From the NCBI GenBank assembly GCA_903862955.1, contig CAIPAH010000016.1, positions 110,692-174,691 of the forward strand: DNA of 64,000 nucleotides. The letters run 5' to 3'. This DNA comes from an uncultured Opitutia bacterium (GTDB lineage Bacteria > Verrucomicrobiota > Verrucomicrobiia > Opitutales > Opitutaceae). Under the pieces are notes generated by a model. It saw only the letters and a program-made list of their open reading frames with translations. It was not told the origin of the DNA and searched no databases. Positions 8,097 to 15,935 of this stretch are shown here, one piece after another. Numbering within the stretch: position 1 is the first letter of the stretch; each line of letters starts with the position of its first letter. Made by a program: the position numbers and the translations under genes.

Positions 8097-8585
8097 CGGA
8101 TTTGCCCGCGAATTACGCGAATTGGCGCGAATCGTCGGACGAAACCATGAGCAAAATCATCTATCCGGAAGAAAGTTACAAAATTATGGGAGCGTGCTTT
8201 GAGGTGTATAACGACAAAGGCTGCGGATTCTTGGTGCCGGTCTATCAGGAGTGTTTGGAACTCGAAGTTGGTCTGCAGAGCATTCCCGCGCGGCCGCAAA
8301 CAGCACTCCCGCTGACTTACAAAGGCGTGACCCTGAAACAAAACTACCGACCAGATTTTGACTGCTACAATAAGATCATACTCGAGCTCAAGGCGGTCGA
8401 GAAACTCACCGACGAACACGTCGCCCAAGTGCTGAATTACCTCAATGCCACGGGTTACGAGCTCGGGCTGCTGGTCAATTTCGGAGCGCAGCCCAAACTC
8501 GAATACAAGCGCATCGTGCGCACCAAACGGTGATGCTTCATTGGGTTTTATTCGCACTCATTCGCGCAATTCGCGGGCACAATTC
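8097..8585 (+). mobile_element. repeat-bounded cassette inserted between ybbA and ybbP
   Basis: The interval begins right after the ybbA stop codon and ends at the ybbP start codon. It is bounded by inverted arms: the left arm (about 8102-8132) begins TGCCCGCGAATTACGCGAAT, and the right arm (8550-8584) read on the other strand begins TGCCCGCGAATTGCGCGAAT. Each arm is a degenerate tandem repeat of period 9 built on CGCGAATT. Inside is one gene of the GxxExxY family in the same direction as the operon. The layout suggests insertion of a small mobile unit; no transposase is present and no target duplication is obvious. Confidence 0.6.
8147..8533 (+). CDS. GxxExxY family protein, PD-(D/E)XK nuclease-like
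   Basis: A 128-residue protein from ATG at 8147. It opens with YKIMGACFEVYNDKGCGF, the conserved start of the GxxExxY family, and later has YRPDF (Asp70) and ILELKAV (Glu80, Lys82), which fit the D...ExK core of PD-(D/E)XK nuclease folds (family PF13366). The name-giving motif is altered: G27-F-L-V-P-V-Y33 has Val30 where Glu is usual. The gene sits inside the inverted-repeat cassette between ybbA and ybbP and has its own start without a strong ribosome binding site. Its biological role is unknown; a DNA or RNA cleavage function is an inference from the fold. Confidence 0.85.
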   Translation: MSKIIYPEESYKIMGACFEVYNDKGCGFLVPVYQECLELEVGLQSIPARPQTALPLTYKGVTLKQNYRPDFDCYNKIILELKAVEKLTDEHVAQVLNYLNATGYELGLLVNFGAQPKLEYKRIVRTKR

Positions 8586-11174
8586 ATGAATTTCATCCTC
8601 AAAATGGCGTGGCGGGACTCGCGGGCTTCGCGACGGCGGCTGGCGTTGTATTCGCTGTCGATCGTGCTCGGGATCGCCGCGCTCACCGGCATCGGCTCGC
8701 TGGGCGACAACCTCCGGCGGACGGTCGAGCTGCAGACGAAATCCCTGCTGGGCTCCGACCTCGCGGTCACGTCGCGCAAGCCCTTCGACGACGCGGCCAT
8801 GGCGTATTTCCGCAGCGTTGGCGGCGAGATTTCGACGGAGGTCGCGTTCACCTCGCAGCTCAATTTCGTGAAACACCCCGGCGAGCGGAAGCTCGTGCAG
8901 TTGGTGGCGATGGACGGGAAATTTCCGTTCTACGGCGAGGCGGTCACGATGCCGGCCGGTGCGCTGGCGAAGCTCGCCGACAACCAGTCGGTAGTGCTGG
9001 AGGAGACGCTACTGGTGCAGTTCGGAGTGGAGATCGGCGACGAGGTGCGGCTCGGCAGCGCGACGTTCAAGGTGGTGGGCGCGTTGAAGAAAATCCCGGG
9101 CGATGCCGCGATCATCGCGCTGTTTTCGCCGCGGGTTTACCTCTCGATGGGGGCGCTCCAGTCCACGGGTTTGCTGAAGAAGGACGGCTTCGCGCGTCAC
9201 CGCGTGCACTTCAAGCTGCCGGCGACGACCGATCCCGACCAGCTGGCGAAGGCGATGAAGGAGAAATTCAAGGGCGTGCGCTACAATTTCGACACGGTGG
9301 AGGAGCGGAAGCGCCAGCTCGGGACGATGCTGCAGGACGTCTATTCCTTCCTGAGCCTGGTGGGTTTCGTCGCCCTCTTCCTCGGTGCGGTGGGCGTGGC
9401 GAGCGCCATTCATGTGTACATCCGCCAGAAAATCGCGACCGTCGCGGTGCTGCGCTGCCTGGGCGCGAGCGGGCGGACGGGTTTTGCCATCTATCTCGTG
9501 CAGGGAATCGGCCTCGGCGTGCTGGGCTCGGTGCTGGGCGCCACGCTGGGCGTGGCGGTGCAGTTCATCCTGCCCGTCGTGCTGAAGGACTTTCTGCCGT
9601 TCGAGGTGCAGCTGTTCGTGTCATGGGTCGCGCTGGCGAAGGGCGCGGCGGCGGGGCTGGTGATCTGCGTGCTGTTCACGCTGCTGCCGCTGCTCGCGGT
9701 GCGGCGCGTGTCGCCGCTGGTGGCGCTGCGCTCCGCCCTGGGCGAAAACACGAAGATGGATCCGCTCACGCCCGTCGTCTACGTCGGGATCGCGGCCGCG
9801 GTGGTGGGATTTTCCATCCTCCAGACTGGTCACTGGAAGACTGGGCTCGGCTTCTCCGCGATGATGGCCTTCAGCTTCGGCGTGCTGGGTGGCGTGGCGC
9901 AGCTGGTGTCCTGGGCGGCAAAGAAATTCGTGCCGCGCCGGCCGCTGACCTACGTCGTGCGGCAGGGACTCGCGAACCTGCACCGGCCCAACAACCGGAC
10001 GGTGCTGCTGCTGCTGTCGCTCGGGCTGGGGTCGTTTTTGATGATCAACCTCGTCCTCGTGCGCGCGACGCTGAGCGACAAAATCATGGGCGTGGGCGCG
10101 GGGGCGCGGCCGAACCTCATGTTTTTCGATATCCAGGACGACCAGTTTGCGCCGCTGCAGAAGATCCTGCGCACGGAAGGTGCGCCCATCCTCGTGTCGG
10201 CGCCCATCGTGACGATGAAGCTCGAGTCGGTCCGCGGCCGGCCGGTGGCGGAGTTGCTCAAGGATGAGGCCGTGGTTTCAGCGGAATCGCCCGACGCCCG
10301 CAACCGGGCGGAGCGGGCGGAGGCGCGGGAGAAGGGCAAGATCCCGGCGTGGACGCTGACGCGCGAGTATCGTTCGAGTTATCGCGCGCAGCTCGGTGAC
10401 ACCGAGAAGATTTCCTCGGGCGAATGGATCGGGCGCGCCCGGCCCGGCGAGGCGCGCGTGCCGATCTCGGTCGAGGAGGGTTTGGGCAAGGAACTGCAGC
10501 TCGCGCTGGGCGATGAACTCGTCTTCGACGTGCAGGGCGTGCCGCTGAAGACCTACGTGGCCAGCCTGCGCACGGTGGAGTGGCAGCGGATGCAGCCAAA
10601 TTTCTTCATCCTGTTTCCCGAAGGCGTGCTGGAGCCCGCGCCCAAGACCTTCGCGGCGGCGGTGCGGGCCGAGACGCCGGCGATCGCGGCGCACGTCCAG
10701 CAGGCCGTGGCCAAGGCGCTGCCGGGCATCTCGACCATCGACCTCACGCTGATCCTCCAGACTTTCGACAGCATTTTTTCGAAGGTGGAATTCGTGGTCA
10801 CGTTTATGGCCGGCTTTACCATCGTGACGGGCGTGGTGGTGCTGGCGGGCGCGGTCCTGAGCGGACGCTACCAGCGGGTGCGCGAGACGGTGCTGCTGCG
10901 CACGCTCGGCGCGACGCGGCGGCAGCTTCGGCAGATCCAGCTGGTTGAGTATGCCGTGCTCGGCGTGCTTGCGACCGTGACGGGCGGAGGGCTCGCGGTC
11001 ATGGGCAACGCACTGCTCGCAAAATTTGTGTTCAAGAGCGCCGTCGTGCTGCCCGTCCCCGCGCTCCTCGCCTCGATGGCCGTGGCCGTCGCCGTGACGC
11101 TCATCACCGGCCTGCTCGCCAACCGCGGGGTGGTGGATCATCCGCCATTGGAAGTTCTGCGCCAGGAGACGTGA
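8586..11174 (+). CDS. ybbP: ABC transporter permease, YbbP/FtsX type
   Basis: An 862-residue permease starting at ATG 8586 (MNFILKMAWRDSRASRRR). It contains two FtsX-like domains, each with membrane helices near GFVALFLGAVGVASAIHVYI and GFTIVTGVVVLAGAVLSG, and the typical LRCLGAS and LRTLGATRRQ cytosolic turns, separated by a large periplasmic region. This duplicated layout and size match YbbP rather than MacB. The frame is open upstream into the cassette gene, but the ATG at 8586 matches the family start. The right arm of the inserted repeat ends one nucleotide before the ATG, so the natural leader has been replaced or is provided by the repeat. Confidence 0.9.
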   Translation: MNFILKMAWRDSRASRRRLALYSLSIVLGIAALTGIGSLGDNLRRTVELQTKSLLGSDLAVTSRKPFDDAAMAYFRSVGGEISTEVAFTSQLNFVKHPGERKLVQLVAMDGKFPFYGEAVTMPAGALAKLADNQSVVLEETLLVQFGVEIGDEVRLGSATFKVVGALKKIPGDAAIIALFSPRVYLSMGALQSTGLLKKDGFARHRVHFKLPATTDPDQLAKAMKEKFKGVRYNFDTVEERKRQLGTMLQDVYSFLSLVGFVALFLGAVGVASAIHVYIRQKIATVAVLRCLGASGRTGFAIYLVQGIGLGVLGSVLGATLGVAVQFILPVVLKDFLPFEVQLFVSWVALAKGAAAGLVICVLFTLLPLLAVRRVSPLVALRSALGENTKMDPLTPVVYVGIAAAVVGFSILQTGHWKTGLGFSAMMAFSFGVLGGVAQLVSWAAKKFVPRRPLTYVVRQGLANLHRPNNRTVLLLLSLGLGSFLMINLVLVRATLSDKIMGVGAGARPNLMFFDIQDDQFAPLQKILRTEGAPILVSAPIVTMKLESVRGRPVAELLKDEAVVSAESPDARNRAERAEAREKGKIPAWTLTREYRSSYRAQLGDTEKISSGEWIGRARPGEARVPISVEEGLGKELQLALGDELVFDVQGVPLKTYVASLRTVEWQRMQPNFFILFPEGVLEPAPKTFAAAVRAETPAIAAHVQQAVAKALPGISTIDLTLILQTFDSIFSKVEFVVTFMAGFTIVTGVVVLAGAVLSGRYQRVRETVLLRTLGATRRQLRQIQLVEYAVLGVLATVTGGGLAVMGNALLAKFVFKSAVVLPVPALLASMAVAVAVTLITGLLANRGVVDHPPLEVLRQET

Positions 11175-11209
11175 GCGCGCGGGTGCACGGGCGAGGGGCG
11201 GACGAGGCC

Positions 11210-11253
11210 GGATTTTAACTTGTCACTCGTCACTCAGCACTCGTCACTTCCGC
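11210..11253 (+). repeat. period-7 repeat array in front of slyD
   Basis: Consecutive heptamers ACTTGTC, ACTCGTC, ACTCAGC, ACTCGTC and ACTTCCG run up to within two nucleotides of the slyD ATG. No Shine-Dalgarno sequence is present, so this array is the translation leader. It resembles one arm of the inverted-repeat cassettes; a matching opposite arm after the ybbP stop is not convincing. Confidence 0.6.
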
Positions 11254-11254
11254 C

Positions 11255-11731
11255 ATGCCCCGCGTCGTCACTTTTCACTACACGCTGCGTGATCCCTCGG
11301 GTCGTGTGCTCGACACGTCGACGGGAGCCGAGTCGATCACGTATTTGGAAGGCTCCGGGACGATCATCGACGGCCTCGACCAGCGCCTGCGTTCCGCCCC
11401 CACCGGGTCCAAGCTCACGGTGGCGGTGCCGGCGAAGGAAGCCTACGGCGAGCGCGATCCCGCGCAGGTGCAGCGGGTGAAACGCGCGGTGCTGCCGGTG
11501 GCGGGGGAGTTGCAGGTCGGCGAGCGATTCCAGGCGGGCGAGGACCGGTATGCGCCCGTTGTCACCGTGGTGGCGATCGAGGGCGACGACGTGACCTTGG
11601 ACGCCAATCATCCGCTCGCGGGCGTGGACCTGACCTTTGAGGTCGAAATCACGGCGGCGCGCGCGGCGACGACCGCGGAGCTGGCGCACGGGCATGCGCA
11701 TGGGGCGGACGGAACCGGGCATTGCCAGTAA
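11255..11731 (+). CDS. slyD: FKBP-type peptidyl-prolyl isomerase, SlyD-like
   Basis: A 158-residue cytosolic protein. The N-terminal half ([46 protein letters not shown]) gives the split FKBP domain, with an insert-in-flap region around residues 70-120. The C-terminus ([17 protein letters not shown]) is a short His/Cys-rich tail, as in metal-binding SlyD proteins. It should combine prolyl isomerase and chaperone activity and may bind nickel. The leader is a heptamer repeat array. Confidence 0.9.
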   Translation: MPRVVTFHYTLRDPSGRVLDTSTGAESITYLEGSGTIIDGLDQRLRSAPTGSKLTVAVPAKEAYGERDPAQVQRVKRAVLPVAGELQVGERFQAGEDRYAPVVTVVAIEGDDVTLDANHPLAGVDLTFEVEITAARAATTAELAHGHAHGADGTGHCQ

Positions 11732-11758
11732 GTGGGCGGAGCCCCAACTTGACCGCCC

Positions 11759-12508
11759 ATGAAAATCCTCGGCATCGACATTGGCGGCTCGGCCTTGAAG
11801 GGCGCGCCCGTGGACTCGGCCACCGGACGGCTGCTGGCGGAACGGTTTCGCATTGAGACGCCGCAAGTCGTGACGCCCGCCACGATGGCGAAGCACGTCG
11901 CAGAGATCGCGCGGCATTTCAACTGGAAGGGCCCGATCGGCATCGGTTTCCCCGGCGTCATCCATGGCTCGCACATCCTGACTTCCGCAAATCTCCACCG
12001 GAAATTCATCGGCTGCGACGGCGGCAAGCTGTTCGCGAAGGCGACGCGCTGCCCGGTGACGCTGACGAACGACGCGGCGGCGGCGGCCTTGGCGGAGATG
12101 CAGTTTGGCGCCGGGCGGGGTTTTCAAGGGAAGGCACTGTTGCTCACGCTCGGGACGGGCATTGGCTCGTCGTTGTGTTACCACGGCATGGTGGTGCCCT
12201 GTGAATTTGGCCATCTGCCGCTGCACGGAAAGTCCGCGGAGCGCTATGTGTCGTCGTCCGCGCGCAAGCGCCGCGGGTTGTCCTGGGCGAAGTGGGGGCG
12301 CGAGCTCAACGACTACCTCGCCACGTTGGAGCAGATCCTGTGGCCCGAGTTGATCATCATCGGCGGTGGCGTGAGCTCGAAGAGCCGGAAGTTTTTCCCG
12401 TATCTCAAGACCCGCGCGAAGCTCGTGCCGGCGAAGTTTCTCAATGAGGCGGGCATCGTCGGCGCGGCGCTCTCGATCGGGCGGCACGACGTCAAGGTGC
12501 GCCGCTGA
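11759..12508 (+). CDS. ppgK: ROK-family polyphosphate glucokinase
   Basis: A 249-residue kinase. The first phosphate-binding loop is [14 protein letters not shown], then [15 protein letters not shown] with the catalytic Asp, the second loop [12 protein letters not shown] and a third Gly-rich segment [15 protein letters not shown]. The size and the LGTGIGS loop fit polyphosphate-glucose phosphotransferase, which phosphorylates glucose with polyphosphate or ATP. A typical ROK zinc site (CxCGxxGC) is absent, also as expected for PpgK. It starts 27 nt after slyD, probably in the same transcript. Confidence 0.88.
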   Translation: MKILGIDIGGSALKGAPVDSATGRLLAERFRIETPQVVTPATMAKHVAEIARHFNWKGPIGIGFPGVIHGSHILTSANLHRKFIGCDGGKLFAKATRCPVTLTNDAAAAALAEMQFGAGRGFQGKALLLTLGTGIGSSLCYHGMVVPCEFGHLPLHGKSAERYVSSSARKRRGLSWAKWGRELNDYLATLEQILWPELIIIGGGVSSKSRKFFPYLKTRAKLVPAKFLNEAGIVGAALSIGRHDVKVRR

Positions 12509-12570
12509 TCCGCCGGGCGCCCCGCGTGCCGGCCGCATCGCGCCCGTCATCCGGCGTGCGAGGGCAGCAA

Positions 12571-12634
12571 TTCGTCGCAGGCTTGGTCGCCGGCGAACCG
12601 CCGTTCATCGCAGATTACCGTTCATCCGTCGCAA
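12571..12634 (+). promoter_or_regulatory. repeated TTCRTCGCA sites, candidate LytTR-type operator
   Basis: TTCGTCGCA occurs at 12571 and TTCATCGCA at 12604, and a weaker copy TCCGTCGCA at 12625. The last two share the TCGCA core at exactly 21 bp, two helical turns. LytTR regulators bind pairs of direct repeats spaced by about two turns, and the next two genes encode a LytS/LytTR pair, so autoregulation is plausible. Similar sites occur upstream of the TonB receptor and of the MacA gene. Confidence 0.35.
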
Positions 12635-12691
12635 ACTTGCGCTTATGCACTTGAACCGCCCGGCTGGGGGGCGAAGAACCCGCGAGGACAT

Positions 12692-13765
12692 ATGGAACGC
12701 CGCTGGCTCAAATACACCGCGCTGTTGGGCTTCTGGGGCGTCGTTGGGCTGATCCTGACGATCGAGGTGTATTTCAACTACCGCGCGGAGATGAACGGCG
12801 TGGCGGTGGCGTTTTGGGACGTCGGCACGCCGCAATTCATTCGCGCCCTGATGTGGGGCCTGATGGCGCCACTGATCCTGCAGGCGCGGGAAAAGATGCC
12901 GCTCAGCCGCGGCCACTGGTTCGGCGGCGTGGGGTTCCACTTCTGTTTCAGCTTCCTGATCATGGCGGACTTCTACCTCAGCCGGATGCTGTTCGGCATG
13001 CTGGTGGTAGGCGACCCGCTCAGCAAATTCTGGCAGATGTCGCTCAACAACTTCTATGGGCGGAACATCATCGACATGGCCTTCTACTGGGCCGTGCTGG
13101 CCTTCGGGTTCAGCAACGAAATCTACCAGAAATACCGCAACGAGGAGCTGCGCTCGGCACAGTTGGAAACGCGGCTGATCGAGACGGAGCTCAAGGCGCT
13201 GCGCCAGCAGATGCACCCGCATTTCCTCTTCAACACGATGAACACGATCGCGGTGCTCGTCCGCGAAAAGAAGAATGACGAGGCCGTCACGCTCGTCGCC
13301 CGGCTCAGCACCCTGTTGCGGATGGCGCTCGACAACACCGGCGTGCCCGAGGTCACGCTGCGCCAGGAGATGGATTTTCTCGGTCGTTACCTCGAGATCC
13401 AGCAGGCGCGGTTTTCGGACCGGCTGCAGGTGAAGGTCGAGATTTCGGCCGAGGCGATGGCCGCGCGCATCCCCAATCTCCTGCTCCAGCCGCTCGTGGA
13501 AAACGCCATCCTGCACGGCATTGCGCCGCGGCCGGGCCCGGGGCACGTGGACGTGCTGGGCCGCGTCGAGGGTGGCAACCTCCACCTCGAGGTGCGCGAC
13601 GACGGCCTCGGCTTCGATGGCACCAAGCGCGCGAAGGAGGGCATCGGTCTCGCCAACACGCGCGAGCGCCTCACCAAAATTTACGGCGCCCGGGGCCAGC
13701 TCCTGCTGCGCAGCGAGCCCGGCCGTGGCGTCTCCGTCCAAATCATCCTGCCCTACCGCGCATGA
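12692..13765 (+). CDS. LytS/YehU-type sensor histidine kinase
   Basis: A 357-residue protein with about four N-terminal membrane helices (residues 10-150), then a His_kinase domain containing LRQQMHPHFLFNTMNT with phosphoacceptor His177, and a HATPase domain with LVENAILHG and GIGLANTRERL. It lacks any large extracellular sensor, so the signal is probably sensed in or at the membrane. Its stop overlaps the start of the LytTR regulator gene (ATGA), so the two are translationally coupled partners. Confidence 0.92.
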   Translation: MERRWLKYTALLGFWGVVGLILTIEVYFNYRAEMNGVAVAFWDVGTPQFIRALMWGLMAPLILQAREKMPLSRGHWFGGVGFHFCFSFLIMADFYLSRMLFGMLVVGDPLSKFWQMSLNNFYGRNIIDMAFYWAVLAFGFSNEIYQKYRNEELRSAQLETRLIETELKALRQQMHPHFLFNTMNTIAVLVREKKNDEAVTLVARLSTLLRMALDNTGVPEVTLRQEMDFLGRYLEIQQARFSDRLQVKVEISAEAMAARIPNLLLQPLVENAILHGIAPRPGPGHVDVLGRVEGGNLHLEVRDDGLGFDGTKRAKEGIGLANTRERLTKIYGARGQLLLRSEPGRGVSVQIILPYRA

Positions 13766-14586
13766 AAGCCAACCCCCCGGCATCCGGCCCCGCCACCCCC
13801 CGCATCCGCACCATCATTGTTGACGACGAACCCGCGGCGCGCCGCGGCGTGCGCCTGCTGCTCGAACGCGACGGCGGCGTGGACATCGTGGGCGAGGCGG
13901 GCGGCGGCGCGGAGGCCGCGGAGCTCATCGCGCGCGAACGCCCCGAACTCGCGTTCCTCGATGTACAGATGCCGGGCTGCGACGGTTTCCAAGCGCTGGT
14001 CCGGGCCGGGGTGGGGCAGGCGCCGGCCGTGATCTTCGTCACCGCCTACGACGAACACGCGCTGCGGGCGTTCGAGGTGAACGCGGTGGATTATCTGCTG
14101 AAGCCCTACGATGACCTGCGCTTCGCCGCCGCGCTTCAGCGGGGGAAGGACGAGGTGCGCCGCCGGCAGACCGACACCGTCAACTCGCGGCTGCACCAGT
14201 TGCTCGACTACCTGCAGCAGGTTCCGCCGCCGGCGCCGCCGCCCGAAAACACGGCCGACCGGATCCTGCTCAAGTCGTCCGGGGAGATCTTCTTCCTCAA
14301 GGCCGAGGAGATCGACTGGATCGAGGCCGAGGGCGACTACATGAAATTCCATGTGAACGGCCGCACGCACCTGATGCGGGAAACGATGGCCCGGCTCGAG
14401 GCGCGGCTGGATCCGAAGCATTTCATCCGCATCCACCGCTCGACCATCGTAAACATCGACCGGCTCCGGAAGCTCAGCCCGTCGTTTGCGGGCGAGTATG
14501 CCGTGATCCTGCACGACGGGACGAAGCTGAAACTCAGCCGCGGCTACCACGAACGCATCGCGGCGCTGCTGAAACAGGCGCTCTGA
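13762..14586 (+). CDS. LytTR-family response regulator
   Basis: A 274-residue regulator. The receiver domain (about 15-130) has acidic IIVDDEP, phosphoacceptor Asp67 in LAFLDVQMPG, and the YLLKPYD lysine. A proline-rich linker (PPPAPPPEN) leads to a LytTR DNA-binding domain (about 170-272) with IDWIEAEGDYMKFHV and HRSTIVNIDRLRKL. It is the partner of the kinase encoded immediately upstream. Likely targets are genes carrying the TTCRTCGCA repeats found in this window; that link is inference. Confidence 0.93.
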   Translation: MKANPPASGPATPRIRTIIVDDEPAARRGVRLLLERDGGVDIVGEAGGGAEAAELIARERPELAFLDVQMPGCDGFQALVRAGVGQAPAVIFVTAYDEHALRAFEVNAVDYLLKPYDDLRFAAALQRGKDEVRRRQTDTVNSRLHQLLDYLQQVPPPAPPPENTADRILLKSSGEIFFLKAEEIDWIEAEGDYMKFHVNGRTHLMRETMARLEARLDPKHFIRIHRSTIVNIDRLRKLSPSFAGEYAVILHDGTKLKLSRGYHERIAALLKQAL

Positions 14587-14594
14587 GGATCGTG

Positions 14595-14703
14595 GAAGCG
14601 CGAAAGGGCGGAAGCGCGGAGAACGGCGGGGTGGTTTCCACTGCAGGAGCGGCTTTACGCCGCGAGGCTCGCAATCATTCGCGGGATAAACCCGCTCCTA
14701 CAT
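14595..14703. repeat. period-8 repeat followed by a REP/BIME pair
   Basis: At 14595-14626 the sequence repeats with period eight (GAAGCGCG, AAAGGGCG, GAAGCGCG, GAGAACGG). At 14642-14703 two REP-like units face each other: TGCAGGAGCGGCTTTACGCC and, on the other strand, TGTAGGAGCGGGTTTATCCC, each a small hairpin (GCGGCtttacGCCGC and GCGGGataaaCCCGC). The rest of the spacer to 14973 shows no gene I can support. Confidence 0.6.
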
Positions 14704-14973
14704 TCAATCTGGACCACGATCCGATTCCCGGAATCCGCGCTTTGGCGTTTCCGCGATCCTCGGACGGCCTGCGCCGGAGTGCGGCGGTTGCGCGACGGGA
14801 TTTTCCCGCGTGTGGAATCCTGCGACCCGAATATGAGACGGAAAACGACGGCGCGGGCAGCCGGATTTATGACAATTTTCCGGGTGAACGCGCGCCGGCT
14901 TTGATTGGCCGCGAAGTCGCCGGGGTTGGTCGCATTTCTGCGACTGGGGAATCCGTCATGCGGTTCTACCAGC

Positions 14974-15723
14974 GTGAAACCACTCCTGCGCCTGCTCTTC
15001 TGGCTGTTGTGGCCCGGCCTGCTCGCCGGCGCCACGCCGCTGGAGTACGCGCGGCACGCGCAGGCGATGCTCGGCGCGGAAACCTGGTCGGAGGTGATCC
15101 GGATCGAAAACACCTCGGCCCACGGCGCATATCCCGCGACGGTCTACGCGCTGGTGTTCGAGTCGGCGGGGATCCTCTGGTTCTACACTGACACCGACGG
15201 CACGCAGAGCTTTTCGCTGCATCTCGACCGGCTGGCGGAGGAGAAAGCGGATTTCGCCCCGCTGCTCCGGGCGATCGATCCGGGCTTCGTGCGCTGGTCG
15301 GTCGTGCCGGAAGCGCCGGATGGAGGCGGCAATGCCAGCGCGGACGAACTCCCGAACGGCTGTTTCGTCGAGAGCCTGGCGGCGTTGCGCGCCCACGTGC
15401 GACGGGGGGAGCCGATCGAGCGCGCGCGGCTGCTGTCGTTTTACGTGGATACGCCGCTGGGCCGGCGCGGGCACACGGTGCTGACCTACGAAACGCCGCG
15501 CGGGCTGTTCCTCGTGGATCCGGGGCGTTCGTTGACGCCGCGGCCGATGCCCCCGGCGTGGGCGGACAATGCCCCCGCGATCGCGGACCTGCTGTGGCCC
15601 GGTACGCGCGTGGCCCGGGTGCGCTGGGTACCGACGGCGCTGCCCACGCCACCCTTCTTCATCGCCGCGATGGACGCGGACAGTGACCTGGCGCCCGCTG
15701 CGGCGCCGCGACTCATGCGTTAA
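14974..15723 (+). CDS. secreted protein of unknown function with a Cys-His-Asp arrangement
   Basis: The best start is GTG at 14974, giving 249 residues and an immediate signal peptide (KPLLRLLFWLLWPGLLAGA). The mature part is conserved-looking and has LPNGCFVESLAALRAHV, then RRGHTVLTYETPRGLFLVDPG. The order Cys, His, Asp with this spacing resembles papain-fold or transglutaminase-like hydrolases, so a cysteine hydrolase is possible. I do not recognise a named family. It lies between the LytTR regulator and a TonB-dependent receptor on the same strand, with a 387-nt repeat-containing spacer upstream. Confidence 0.65.
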   Translation: MKPLLRLLFWLLWPGLLAGATPLEYARHAQAMLGAETWSEVIRIENTSAHGAYPATVYALVFESAGILWFYTDTDGTQSFSLHLDRLAEEKADFAPLLRAIDPGFVRWSVVPEAPDGGGNASADELPNGCFVESLAALRAHVRRGEPIERARLLSFYVDTPLGRRGHTVLTYETPRGLFLVDPGRSLTPRPMPPAWADNAPAIADLLWPGTRVARVRWVPTALPTPPFFIAAMDADSDLAPAAAPRLMR

Positions 15724-15754
15724 TCATCGCGGAATTTTTGTCGTTCGTCGCAGG
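15724..15754 (+). promoter_or_regulatory. paired TCRTCGCR sites upstream of the TonB receptor
   Basis: TCATCGCG (15724-15731) and TCGTCGCA (15745-15752; TTCGTCGCA at 15744) lie exactly 21 bp apart, the same phasing as the pair in front of the LytS/LytTR genes. They are about 190-210 bp before the receptor start. A common regulator, possibly the adjacent LytTR protein, is an inference. Confidence 0.3.
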
Positions 15755-15935
15755 CCGCCCGCTTCACCGCCGGCGGGACGGAGGGAATTTTTGCCGCAAG
15801 CGGACGGCGGTTGGGCGCACCGGGCCGGTGATGGTCGCAATGGCGTTGAGGCACGGAATGGACGCCGGATTGCTACGGCAAAGAAACGACGGACCGCCCT
15901 GCGGATCCGCCTCTTCTGAAACTATCAAACACCAC

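Noticed and set aside
8102..8584. CRISPR-like or phage attachment interpretation of the repeats around the GxxExxY gene
   Set aside because: The repeats are inverted, degenerate and period 9 without spacers, and no integrase, Cas gene or tRNA target is present.
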